Positions 24,710 through 32,452 of a stretch of DNA of 43,272 nt are shown here, piece by piece; within the stretch, counting starts at the first letter, position 1, and every line of letters starts with the position of its first letter. Origin of the DNA: Amycolatopsis coloradensis (GTDB taxonomy: Bacteria; Actinomycetota; Actinomycetes; Mycobacteriales; Pseudonocardiaceae); the NCBI RefSeq assembly GCF_037997115.1, contig NZ_CP150484.1:7210931-7254202 (forward strand), written 5' to 3'. The notes beneath the pieces are model-generated. The model did no database searches, was not told where the DNA came from, and worked only from the letters and a program-made list of their open reading frames with translations. The position numbers and the translations under genes were made by a program.

Positions 24710-25683
24710 AGGGCCACCTCGCGGCCACGGCCCGCCGCGATGGCGCGGGCGGCCAGCGCGTGCGCCACCGGGATGTCGGTGATGATCATGCCGCTGCTGA
24801 AGGCGAACACCCGGTCGTCGTCGCCGCGACGGCCGGGCGCGCGACCGGCGAGGATCTCCGGCAGTTCGGCGTCGATCCGGAACACGCCGTCCGGGCCCGC
24901 CATCCGCTGCCCGGTCACCTCGACCTGCGCGCCGCTGGTGGCCACGGTGTAGTCGGCCTCGGCGAGCGTGCCCTCCTGGACTCCCTTGCTGGCGACCGAG
25001 ATCAGCAGCCCGCCCGGCGGCAGCCAGCCGAGCCGGATCTTCGGGTGGGCCGCGCGGCCCGACGCCGCGACCACGATGTCGGACTCGCGCGCCGCGGCCT
25101 CCACGTCGTCGACGAGGTCGACCTCGCGGTCCGGGAACCGCTCCTTCACCGCGGCGACGCTGTCGCGCAGGCCGTCGGGATGCGTGCCGAACAACCGGAG
25201 CCGCTCCAGTTCCGGCAGCGCGGTGAGCAGGTACGGCAGCGTCCGGATCCCCTGTGCGCCGGTGCCGACCATGAGCGCGGATCGCGCGCCGGGCCGGGCG
25301 CAGGAACGCGCGATCAGCGCGGTGCTGGCGGGCGTGCGGGTGGCGCCGACGCGGTGGCAGTCCATGAGCGCGAACGGCAGACCGGTGGTGTCGTCGTAGA
25401 GGGTGATCGTCGTGTAGTACTTCTCGGCCGACGTGCTGCCTTGGCGGTAGCTCGTCTTGAACGCGGCCTGCTCGAGGGATCCGTCGTAGCCGAGCATCGA
25501 GTACGCGACGGCGTCCCGCGCGGGATCCGGCATCGGCACCATCAGCTTCGCCGGGTTCCGCGAGGCTCCGGACGCGTACGCCAGGTAGCCGTCTTCGACC
25601 ATGGTGATCGCCTCGTCCGGGGTGAGTTCGAGGTTGCGCAGATCCGAGCGCGTGAGAATGTGCAGCGAGGGACCAGAGCTCAT
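24700..25683 (-). CDS. SbnB-like NAD-dependent dehydrogenase (ornithine cyclodeaminase family), EDDS-type operon
   Basis: A 327-residue protein of the ornithine cyclodeaminase/mu-crystallin family. The catalytic domain holds KLMVPMPDP and TSYRQGSTSAEKYYTTITLYDDTTGLPFALMD; the Rossmann fold starts at SALMVGTGAQGIRTLPYL (GxGxQG). SbnB oxidatively cleaves a glutamate adduct to release diaminopropionate. In an EDDS pathway the same chemistry run in reverse could reductively add oxaloacetate to the free amine (inference). First gene of the operon; ATG 25683 has AAAGG ten bases upstream. The Zur-like box lies 46 bp upstream. Confidence 0.85.
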   Translation of the reverse strand: MSSGPSLHILTRSDLRNLELTPDEAITMVEDGYLAYASGASRNPAKLMVPMPDPARDAVAYSMLGYDGSLEQAAFKTSYRQGSTSAEKYYTTITLYDDTTGLPFALMDCHRVGATRTPASTALIARSCARPGARSALMVGTGAQGIRTLPYLLTALPELERLRLFGTHPDGLRDSVAAVKERFPDREVDLVDDVEAAARESDIVVAASGRAAHPKIRLGWLPPGGLLISVASKGVQEGTLAEADYTVATSGAQVEVTGQRMAGPDGVFRIDAELPEILAGRAPGRRGDDDRVFAFSSGMIITDIPVAHALAARAIAAGRGREVALWT

Positions 25684-25721
25684 GAACGATCGACCTTTCT
25701 TGTGGGAAGGTGGCGCGCCGC

Positions 25722-25750
25722 AGCTTAATGAAAACGATTGTCTTTTTCAG
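25722..25750 (-). promoter_or_regulatory. EDDS-type operon promoter with Zur-like box in the spacer
   Basis: On the minus strand CTGAAA (25750-25745), 17 bases, TAAGCT (25727-25722). The spacer holds the plus-strand 15-mer TGAAAACGATTGTCT (25729-25743), which fits the 7-1-7 actinobacterial Zur box TGAAAATGATTTTCA with three mismatches, two of them in the second half. Zinc-loaded Zur here would block RNA polymerase. Confidence 0.65.
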
Positions 25751-25771
25751 TGACTGTGGTCCTTGTCACGC

Positions 25772-25777
25772 TAAGCT
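25772..25777 (+). promoter_or_regulatory. -10 element of the leaderless amidase gene
   Basis: TAAGCT seven bases before GTG 25785, with GTGACT 16 bases upstream as a weak -35. The Zur-like box ends 7 bp before that -35, so both divergent promoters may be zinc-controlled. Confidence 0.45.
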
Positions 25778-25784
25778 GGCGACC

Positions 25785-27086
25785 GTGACTGGACCTTGGA
25801 GCGCTTCGAAAAGCCGCTCGCGCGCGGAAGAAGTCCGGCACCTCAACGCGATCAGCCATCTCGCGGCGGACGACGGCACACCGGAGACGAGTGGCCCGCT
25901 CACCGGTATCCCGTTGGTGGTCAAGGACAACATCCACGTCGCGGGGATGCCGAACACCGCGGGCACCCCGGCGCTGGCGGACCACGTTCCGCTCGAGCAC
26001 GCGGAGGTGGTCCGGCGCCTGGTCGACGCGGGCGCCGTCGTCATCGGCAAGGCGGCCATGCACGAACTCGCGTTCGGCATCACCTGCGACACGACCCCGC
26101 TGGGCCCGGTGCGCAACGCCCGCGACCCGTCCCGGTTCGCCGGGGGAAGCAGCGGCGGGACCGCGGTCGCCGTCGCGGCGGGCATCGTTCCGGCTGGGCT
26201 GGCCACCGACACCGGGGGTTCGGTGCGTGTTCCCGCCGCGCTCAACGGGGTTTGCGGTTTCCGGCCGACCTCGGGCCGCTATCCGTCCGGCGGCATGACC
26301 CCGTTGAGCACCACCCGGGACACGGCCGGGCCGATCGCCCGCACGGTCGCCGATCTCGCCCTTCTCGACGCGGTGCTCGCGGGAGAAGAGCCGGAACCCT
26401 TGATCGAGAGTTCAGCGCTCCGGCTGGGTGTGCCGCACGGCTTCCTGACCGGTGACCTCGCCGAGGAGGTCGAAGAACTCTGGGCCGCCGCGCTCGCCCG
26501 GTTGCGTTCGGCAGGAGTCGTCCTCGTGCCGATCGACGACACACCCCTCGCCGAACTCGTCGCCGACCAGGGAATGCCGCTGGTGATCCATGAAGCGGGC
26601 GTCGCACTCCGGTCCTACCTCGCCGAATACGTGCCCGCGGTCTCCTTCGAACGGCTCGTCGCCGAAGTCGCCGCGGCCGACGTCCGGGCGATCTTCGCCG
26701 AGGCGATCGTGCCGGGCGTCGAGCCGGCCGTCTACGAGGCGGCGCTCGCCACCCGCTCGGCCTTGCGTGACGCCTACGCGAAGATCTTCACCGACAGCGG
26801 GATCGACGCGCTGGCCTTCCCCACCACCCCCGCGACAGCCCGGGATTTCGCGGCCGTCGAGAAGTTCGCCCATCGCGGGCGCGCGGTCCCGACCTTCCCG
26901 ACCTTCATCCGCAACTGCCAGCCCGGCAGCATCGCGGGCTTCCCGGGACTGACCGTCCCGATGGGGCGCGACCGCGACGGCCTGCCCGCCGGGCTGGCCC
27001 TCGACGGCGCCGTCGGCGATGACCGGAACCTGCTGGCGGCCGGAGCTTTCGTCGAACGGATCCTCGTGAGTGGTAAGGACGGTTAG
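25785..27086 (+). CDS. amidase signature family hydrolase
   Basis: A 433-residue amidase signature enzyme. The Ser-cisSer-Lys triad is complete: Lys47 in PLVVKDNIHV, Ser122 in FAGGSSGGTAVAVA and the nucleophile Ser146 in TDTGGSVRVPAAL. It is closest in layout to indoleacetamide or mandelamide hydrolases. The natural substrate is unknown. The start is set at GTG 25785 because TAAGCT lies exactly seven bases upstream and the frame before it would cross the Zur box. It is divergent from the EDDS-type operon and shares its control region, so a link to that pathway is possible but unproven. Its last codons lie inside a palindromic repeat. Confidence 0.87.
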   Translation: MTGPWSASKSRSRAEEVRHLNAISHLAADDGTPETSGPLTGIPLVVKDNIHVAGMPNTAGTPALADHVPLEHAEVVRRLVDAGAVVIGKAAMHELAFGITCDTTPLGPVRNARDPSRFAGGSSGGTAVAVAAGIVPAGLATDTGGSVRVPAALNGVCGFRPTSGRYPSGGMTPLSTTRDTAGPIARTVADLALLDAVLAGEEPEPLIESSALRLGVPHGFLTGDLAEEVEELWAAALARLRSAGVVLVPIDDTPLAELVADQGMPLVIHEAGVALRSYLAEYVPAVSFERLVAEVAAADVRAIFAEAIVPGVEPAVYEAALATRSALRDAYAKIFTDSGIDALAFPTTPATARDFAAVEKFAHRGRAVPTFPTFIRNCQPGSIAGFPGLTVPMGRDRDGLPAGLALDGAVGDDRNLLAAGAFVERILVSGKDG

Positions 27087-27107
27087 AGCCGTCCTTACCA
27101 CTCACGA
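27064..27107. terminator. perfect 19-bp palindrome at the amidase stop (TCGTGAGTGG family)
   Basis: Arms 27064-27082 and 27089-27107 are exact complements around a 6-base loop that contains the amidase TAG. The outer TCGTGAGTGG/CCACTCACGA is identical to that of the palindrome at 42634-42677. It separates the convergent amidase and LysR genes. Confidence 0.8.
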
Positions 27108-27125
27108 CCGAGGGGCGAAGTCATC

Positions 27126-27995
27126 TCACCGGGCCCGGATGCTGGCCCGGAGTGCGTCGATGAGCGCGACCGCGGCGGGCGGGTCGGGTGGGTCGCCGTA
27201 GGTGACGGCGTAGATCTGACGGGGATCCTCGGCCAGTTCGGTGGCGTGGACGCCCGGCATCCGGTGGGCGCGGAGGGCGAGCCGCGGCAGCGTGGTCACG
27301 CCCATCCGGGCCGCGACCAGCGCCTGCATGACGACGATGTCGTCGCTCACCATCGAGATCCGCGGAGCGAACCCGGCCCGCCCGCAGATCGTGACGAGTT
27401 CGTCCTGGCATCGGGCGCAGCCGCCGATCCAGGTCGATTCGCGGTGATCGGCGATGGTCTGCCCCGGTTCGCTGGTGAGCAGGTAGACCGGATCCTCCAG
27501 CAGATGCACCAGCCGGAGTCCCCGCTCCTCACGCGGAGTGTCGGCGTACCGGAAGATCAGGGCGACGTCGATCCGCCCTTCCCGCAGCATGCGCAGCGCT
27601 TCACCCGGATGTTCGTCGACCAGTCCCAATTCGAGTCCGGGATGGTCGCGGGCCAGCGCGGCGGCCGCATCGGGGACGACGGTGCTCAGGATCGACTGGA
27701 ACCCCGCCAGCCGGACCCGCCCGGCGCGCAAGCCCACCTGCGCGGCCAGCTCGGCCTCGGCGCCTTCGACCCGGCCGACGATCTCGGCCGCGCGGGCGGC
27801 GAGCAGTTCCCCTTCGGGTGTGAGCCGGATGCCGCGTCCGATCCGCTGGACCAGCTTCGCGCCCGTCGCGGCCTCCAACCTCGCGAGCTGGTGGCTCACC
27901 GCGGGCTGCGTGTAATGCAGTTCCTTCGCCGCCGCGGTCATCGAACCGTGCCTGGCGACCGCCGCCAGCACCGTGAGCTGCACCAGGTTCAGCAT
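27126..27995 (-). CDS. LysR family transcriptional regulator
   Basis: A 289-residue LysR regulator. The winged helix is at residues 3-60 (LVQLTVLAAVARHGSMTAAAKELHYTQPAVSHQLARLEAATGAKLVQR), and the effector domain runs from about 90 to the end. A Cys pair occurs in GGCARCQDEL (about residue 190). ATG 27995 has TATTCT six bases upstream and no ribosome site, so it is probably leaderless. It is divergent from the cysteine dioxygenase gene across 92 bp, which makes that gene a likely target; GAAG-N7-CTTC at 28015-28029 is a possible site. Confidence 0.9.
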   Translation of the reverse strand: MLNLVQLTVLAAVARHGSMTAAAKELHYTQPAVSHQLARLEAATGAKLVQRIGRGIRLTPEGELLAARAAEIVGRVEGAEAELAAQVGLRAGRVRLAGFQSILSTVVPDAAAALARDHPGLELGLVDEHPGEALRMLREGRIDVALIFRYADTPREERGLRLVHLLEDPVYLLTSEPGQTIADHRESTWIGGCARCQDELVTICGRAGFAPRISMVSDDIVVMQALVAARMGVTTLPRLALRAHRMPGVHATELAEDPRQIYAVTYGDPPDPPAAVALIDALRASIRAR

Positions 27996-28087
27996 GGATA
28001 AAGAATACCTATACGAAGGGAAGAACTTCATCATTGGACGCCGGGCGGACAACGGAACACGATGAGAAGCGACGAGAAGGAGAACAA

Positions 28088-28621
28088 ATGACCGTCGCAT
28101 CCGAAACCGCCGCCAGACCCGGCCTCGCCGAGCTGATAAAACGTCTTCGCCAATGCACCGGAAGAACGTCGGAACCCCTGGCCACCGCGCAGGCCGTGGC
28201 GGCCGTTCTCACCGAACTCCGGCCGACTTCGCGGCTGCTCACCGCGGCGGAACGAGCCGGGTCCCCCGAGGGGTACACCCGCACCACCCTGCACACCGAG
28301 TCCGCCTTCTCGATCGTCGCGCTGGTCTGGCGGCCCGGCCAGCTCACCGAGATCCACGATCACCTGGTGTGGTGCACATTCCTTGTCCTCCAAGGAACCG
28401 AGACCGAGAACATCTTCGACATCGACGGCGACCGGCTCGTCCGGACGGCGCAGCGGCAACGGCCCGCCGGGTCGGTCAGCGGCGTCGCGCCACCCGACGA
28501 CATCCACCAGGTGCACAACGAAGGCGACACCGTCGCCATCACCTTGCACGTCTACGGCGCCGACCTCGCCAAGGGGACCAGTGTGCGCCGCAATTACCGG
28601 ATGCGCGCCGATTCGCAGTAA
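28088..28621 (+). CDS. cysteine dioxygenase family protein
   Basis: A 177-residue cupin of the type I cysteine dioxygenase family. The three iron ligands are His90 and His92 in EIHDHLVWC and His140 in DIHQVHN. Cys96 and Tyr156 (LHVYGADL) are placed near where the eukaryotic enzyme has its Cys-Tyr crosslink pair. It oxidises cysteine (or a related thiol) to the sulfinic acid. GGAG lies six to seven bases before ATG 28088. The divergent LysR gene is the likely regulator. Confidence 0.87.
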   Translation: MTVASETAARPGLAELIKRLRQCTGRTSEPLATAQAVAAVLTELRPTSRLLTAAERAGSPEGYTRTTLHTESAFSIVALVWRPGQLTEIHDHLVWCTFLVLQGTETENIFDIDGDRLVRTAQRQRPAGSVSGVAPPDDIHQVHNEGDTVAITLHVYGADLAKGTSVRRNYRMRADSQ

Positions 28622-28698
28622 AAGGCGTAAGCGTTTGGGTCCATTTCGCCTATTGCCTCCGGCACCGGCACCCGGTCAATTCCCGGCGCGGAATTTTG

Positions 28699-29124
28699 TC
28701 AGGAGTTCCCCTCGATCGTGCGCCGCATACCAACGGTCCCGGGAGCGGTCTCGACGAAACCATGCCGCCGGTAAAGCCGCCACCCCGGTGGGTCACCGAG
28801 AAGATTGACGTACGCGCCCGGAGCCGCGGCGTCGATCTCGGCGAGGAGGGCGTCGAGGACGGCGTCCCCGATACCGCGCCGCTGATGGGCGGGGAGGACG
28901 GCCATGTCGACGATGTGGAAGTACCACCCGCCGTCGCTGATCACCCGGCCCATCCCGACGGTCTCATCGGTGGCCCGGTGGATCACCTTGACCGAGGCCC
29001 AAGCGCCGTCGACCCCACGCTCGGCCTGCTCCCTCGCCGGTTCGGTGAGGCCCGCCTCGCGGCGCAGCCGCAGGTAGTCGTCGACCGACGGCGAGCCCGC
29101 TTCCAGGCGGTAGGAGTCGTCCAT
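28699..29124 (-). CDS. GNAT family N-acetyltransferase
   Basis: A 141-residue GNAT protein of normal length. The acetyl-CoA motif is FHIVDMAVLPAHQRRGIGDAVLDALLAEI (Q/RxxGxG/A at HQRRGIGDA), followed by the C-terminal GWRLYRRHGFVETAPGTVGMRR. The substrate is unknown. ATG 29124 begins the family's usual N-terminus (SYRLEAGSPSVDDYLRLRREAGL); the longer frame to 29427 lies across the divergent TetR gene and is not used. Confidence 0.85.
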   Translation of the reverse strand: MDDSYRLEAGSPSVDDYLRLRREAGLTEPAREQAERGVDGAWASVKVIHRATDETVGMGRVISDGGWYFHIVDMAVLPAHQRRGIGDAVLDALLAEIDAAAPGAYVNLLGDPPGWRLYRRHGFVETAPGTVGMRRTIEGNS

Positions 29125-29165
29125 GACCGTTTGCCCCTTTCCCGGGAACCAGCGCGCCGACGGCG

Positions 29166-29182
29166 TTGCACCCGGCGCGTGC
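29166..29182 (+). promoter_or_regulatory. TetR operator copy upstream of tetR
   Basis: TTGCAC-N5-GCGTGC, the same half-sites and spacing as the palindrome upstream of the hydrolase gene (30893-30877 on the minus strand). It lies 43 bp before the tetR start. Confidence 0.5.
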
Positions 29183-29224
29183 GATCGTAAACTGTGCCAC
29201 TGACGGCGACAGGAAGAAGTACCG

Positions 29225-29911
29225 GTGATGACAGGCCGACGGCGCTGGTCCAGCGACGACATCCTCGACGCGGCAGGAAGACTCCTGGAGGGCGGCGACG
29301 CGGAGGCGTTCAGCGTGCGCAAGCTCGCCGCGGTGCTCGGCACCGATTCCTCGAGTCTGTACCGGCATTTCCGGAACAAGACCGAACTCCTGCGCGCCGT
29401 CGCCGACCGCGCCCTCCTCACGGCCATGGAGGGCTACGAACCCGAAGGCGACTGGAAACAGTGCGTCACCGACATCGCGTTCCGGCTCCGTGAGGTCTTC
29501 GCCCGGCAGCCCCAGATCGCCACCGTCTGGGGGCGCTACGCCTCGGGCGGCGGCGGATCGCGTGCCGTCATGGAAGCGCTGCTCCAGGCTTTGCGCTCAT
29601 CAGGTCTGCCCGATGAGCGGGTCCCCGCCCACTATCACCGGATCGCGGTCCTCGTGACCGCGCTGAACGCCGCGGACGGCGGTATCGGCACCCTCGCCGC
29701 GGAAGAGCTCGAGCACGGCATGGAATCATTCCGGGTCGCCGTCCTCGGGGCAGACCCGGAACGCTTCCCCGCGGTGGCCCATTTCGCCCGTGAAATTCTC
29801 CCGCTCGGCGCCGACCGCCGGAACGCCTACGCGGACATCCTCGCCGCGCACCTCGATCAGATCGAGGTCGAAGCGAGCGCCTCGCGCAGGAACTCGGAGA
29901 TCTCCGCCTGA
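29225..29911 (+). CDS. TetR family transcriptional regulator
   Basis: A 228-residue TetR repressor. The N-terminal helix-turn-helix is at residues 9-55 (SSDDILDAAGRLLEGGDAEAFSVRKLAAVLGTDSSSLYRHFRNKTELLRAV). The C-terminal ligand domain is of the TetR_C type with LTALNAADGGIG. GTG 29225 is used; ATG 29228 is two codons in. The last 55 bp overlap the convergent hydrolase gene. A TTGCAC-N5-GCGTGC sequence occurs upstream of both genes, so autoregulation and repression of the hydrolase are likely. Confidence 0.9.
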   Translation: MMTGRRRWSSDDILDAAGRLLEGGDAEAFSVRKLAAVLGTDSSSLYRHFRNKTELLRAVADRALLTAMEGYEPEGDWKQCVTDIAFRLREVFARQPQIATVWGRYASGGGGSRAVMEALLQALRSSGLPDERVPAHYHRIAVLVTALNAADGGIGTLAAEELEHGMESFRVAVLGADPERFPAVAHFAREILPLGADRRNAYADILAAHLDQIEVEASASRRNSEISA

Positions 29912-30813
29912 GCGGCCGCGGCCTGCGGCTCCACCCCGGGCAACGTGAGGAATCCGTGCCTCGCTCCCGGATATTCGGAAAGCCGCACCTCGGTCCCGGC
30001 TTCGCGCAGCCGTTCCGCGTAGCGGCGACCGTGGTCCGCGAGGGCGTCGCGGGTGGGCACCACCACGAGCGCGGGCGCGAGTCCGCTCAGGTCGTCGGCA
30101 CGGATGGGCGACCACGCGCGGGCGTCGACCCCCGTCGGGACCGAAAGCCGTTGGACGAGCTGGAGTTGGGGCAGTGCCCGGGTCGGGCTGTAGGCGTACT
30201 CGGCGATCGAGGGATAGTCGTACATCGACTCGGTCACGTCGACCGCCGGATTGACCAGTACCTGCGCCTTGAGCCACGGCCCGCCCTCCCTGGACCGGAT
30301 GGCGGTCAGCGCGCTGATCAACCCACCGAAGCTCTCGCCGACCACGGCCACCCGTTCCGGGTCGACACCCCATTCGGCGGCGTGACGCACCACGTGCACC
30401 AGCGTGTCCCAGCCGTCGTCGGCCGCGAACGGGAGCGGAACACCCGGCGAGACAAGGCGATGCTCGACCGAAACCACCACCGCGGGCAGCCGCGCGGCGA
30501 AATGACTGTTGGGCCAGTCGCATTGCACCGCGGTACCGACGAAGCAGCCTCCGTGGACGTGGACCACGAGCGGCAGGGCGACGTCGCCGCCGACGGCCGG
30601 GCGGTACACCCGGACCGGCAGGTCGCGGCCGGGCAACGCGATCTCCCGCCAGTCGATCAGGGCGCCGTCGTCCGGCTCCCCGAGGAACGCCCGGGCCGCT
30701 TTGGACGCCCTGGCCCGGTTTTCCGCTTCACGGTAGGCCATCAGCTCCTCGGTCGTGATCGTCGAGAAATCCGGCTCCCGCGGTCGTAGCTCGGCGGCGA
30801 TCTCGTCGGTCAT
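29857..30813 (-). CDS. alpha/beta hydrolase, hormone-sensitive lipase-like esterase
   Basis: A 318-residue esterase of the HSL (bacterial family IV) group. The oxyanion motif HGG is at 87-89 (HVHGGCFVG), the nucleophile Ser161 in VVGESFGGL, Asp256 in PTRDALADHG and His286 in GARHGFL. An N-terminal cap helix (MAYREAENRARAS) is present. It probably hydrolyses a short acyl ester. The 3' end overlaps the convergent tetR. The palindrome 63 bp upstream suggests repression by that TetR protein. Confidence 0.9.
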   Translation of the reverse strand: MTDEIAAELRPREPDFSTITTEELMAYREAENRARASKAARAFLGEPDDGALIDWREIALPGRDLPVRVYRPAVGGDVALPLVVHVHGGCFVGTAVQCDWPNSHFAARLPAVVVSVEHRLVSPGVPLPFAADDGWDTLVHVVRHAAEWGVDPERVAVVGESFGGLISALTAIRSREGGPWLKAQVLVNPAVDVTESMYDYPSIAEYAYSPTRALPQLQLVQRLSVPTGVDARAWSPIRADDLSGLAPALVVVPTRDALADHGRRYAERLREAGTEVRLSEYPGARHGFLTLPGVEPQAAAAQAEISEFLREALASTSI

Positions 30814-30875
30814 CTCTTCCGCTCCCCTCCCGGCTCCACACCGGGCTCGTCTTGGTCAGGACCCCTTCGCCATTA

Positions 30876-30893
30876 TGCACGCAGTGCGTGCAA
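30876..30893. promoter_or_regulatory. palindromic TetR operator upstream of the hydrolase
   Basis: TGCACGCA-G-TGCGTGCA (30876-30892) is a perfect 8-1-8 palindrome in the hydrolase promoter region. It shares TTGCAC-N5-GCGTGC with the site before tetR. Confidence 0.6.
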
Positions 30894-30992
30894 CGGCAAG
30901 CGCATCACCGATCGGGCGTGCTACGAAGTGACGGGGCGGAGTCGTCCTAACGACGGACGAAGCCGGAAGCGTGCGGTGACAGGCTCGACACC

Positions 30993-32156
30993 ATGAGTCA
31001 CCAGACGTCGGCAGTCGCTGCCGCGCGGCATTCCCGCGGCGGGCGGATCTCCTCTCTGGACCTGCTCCGAGGGGTGGCGATACTCGGCACGTTCGGCACG
31101 AACGTGTTCCTGTTCGCCCATCCCGGCGGGCCCGCGGGTTTCTTCCAAGACTTCGTCGGCACGGCGACGACCTTCGCCGAGCGGGCCGAAGTCGGCTTAC
31201 GCGTGCTGACCAACGGCAAGTTCCTCGCGCTGCTGACGATCCTGTTCGGCGTGGGCCTGGAATTGCAGTACCAGTCCGCCCGGCGGCGCGCTGCCCCCTG
31301 GCCGGGCAGGTATCCGCTCCGGGCGGGAATTCTCTTCCTGGAAGGGGTCGCGCACTTCCTGCTCGTGTTCGAAGGCGACGTGCTCATGGCCTACGGGCTC
31401 ACTTCGCTGCTCGTCGCGTACCTCGTCGGCCGGAACGATCGGGTCGTGCGGAACGTCGTCGTCGTGGTGGGCGGCACGTACGTGGCGCTTTTGCTCGCCG
31501 CGACGGCGTTGCTCGTCGCCACACCGGAGGTCTCCGGAGAGCCTGCCCCGGTCGCCCCCTCCGCGACCGCGAGCTGGCCCGCACAGGTCGCCGTCCGGCT
31601 GAACGATTTCTTCTTGCTGCGGGCTGAGATCGTGCTGATCGTGCCCTCCGCCGTCGTCTTGTTCCTGCTGGGTTCCCGCCTCCGCAGGGCAGGCGTTTTC
31701 GATGACACGGACAAGGGAGCACGGCTCCGCTCGCGCCTGCTCGTACTCGGCTTCGCCGTCGGCCTGCCGCTGAACGTGCTGACCGGGTTCGGCGGCCCGG
31801 ACTGGCTGCTCGTCGACCGGTACCTGTTGCCCCCGCTCGTCGCCGTGGGTCTGCTCGCCCTGGTCACGCACCTCACCCTCCGGATGCGCGAGCGGCCCGG
31901 AGCGGTCCGAAGTGGACTGATCGCGGTCGGCCGCACCGCGCTCTCCTGTTACGTACTCCAGAACCTGCTGGCCGGCGCCCTGTGCTACGGCTGGGGTCTC
32001 GGCCTCGCCGAGCGTTTCGCGGATGTCCGTCCATGGTGGATCGTCGGCCTCTGGGCCTTCGTCGGGCTGACGAACATCGGCTTCGCCGTCCTGTGGCTCC
32101 GGCGCTTCGACCGCGGTCCATTGGAACTGCTCATGCATCGCCTCTACGCGCGATGA
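30993..32156 (+). CDS. DUF418 family membrane protein
   Basis: A 387-residue polytopic membrane protein with about ten helices. The family start is typical (GRISSLDLLRGVAILGTFGTNVFLF), followed by KFLALLTILFGVGLELQYQ. The C-terminal DUF418 domain includes VGRTALSCYVLQNLLAGALCYGWGLGL and the ending WLRRFDRGPLELLMHRLYA. The family function is not established; it is related to heparan-alpha-glucosaminide acetyltransferase-like and OpgC-like membrane proteins. No strong ribosome site is visible before ATG 30993. Confidence 0.9.
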   Translation: MSHQTSAVAAARHSRGGRISSLDLLRGVAILGTFGTNVFLFAHPGGPAGFFQDFVGTATTFAERAEVGLRVLTNGKFLALLTILFGVGLELQYQSARRRAAPWPGRYPLRAGILFLEGVAHFLLVFEGDVLMAYGLTSLLVAYLVGRNDRVVRNVVVVVGGTYVALLLAATALLVATPEVSGEPAPVAPSATASWPAQVAVRLNDFFLLRAEIVLIVPSAVVLFLLGSRLRRAGVFDDTDKGARLRSRLLVLGFAVGLPLNVLTGFGGPDWLLVDRYLLPPLVAVGLLALVTHLTLRMRERPGAVRSGLIAVGRTALSCYVLQNLLAGALCYGWGLGLAERFADVRPWWIVGLWAFVGLTNIGFAVLWLRRFDRGPLELLMHRLYAR

Positions 32157-32452
32157 CGGCTCAGCGTGCGACGGCCGTGTAGTCCTTCAGTACCGAAGCG
32201 GAACGTGCCCGGTTCCGCCCCCTTGGTGGCCGTCGATGCCCTCCACCGAGGGCCTCCCGGACGGTGAACTGGTCATCGGAAGGCATCGACGGCGCGGTGA
32301 AGGAGAACCGGGACCTGCCGTCGCAAGGTGCGATCGCCGTCGTCGAGGAGCCCGGTCCCCCGAGAACCAGGCCGAGACAGGCAGCCTGGCCTGGCGGCCG
32401 ATCGCCACGACCGCGCTCAGCAGCGTTGGCGGAATGGCCGCGTCAGCGGATG
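32157..32452. other. no supported gene
   Basis: About 300 bases after the DUF418 gene. Several frames are open on both strands, but none has a ribosome site, a recognisable family phrase or consistent codon bias. It may be worn-down coding DNA. Confidence 0.4.

Noticed and set aside
25722..25750. iron box (IdeR/DmdR) for the chelator operon
   Set aside because: The sequence lacks the TTAGGTTAGGCTAACCTAA-type core; the TGAAAA-cgATT pattern fits Zur better.
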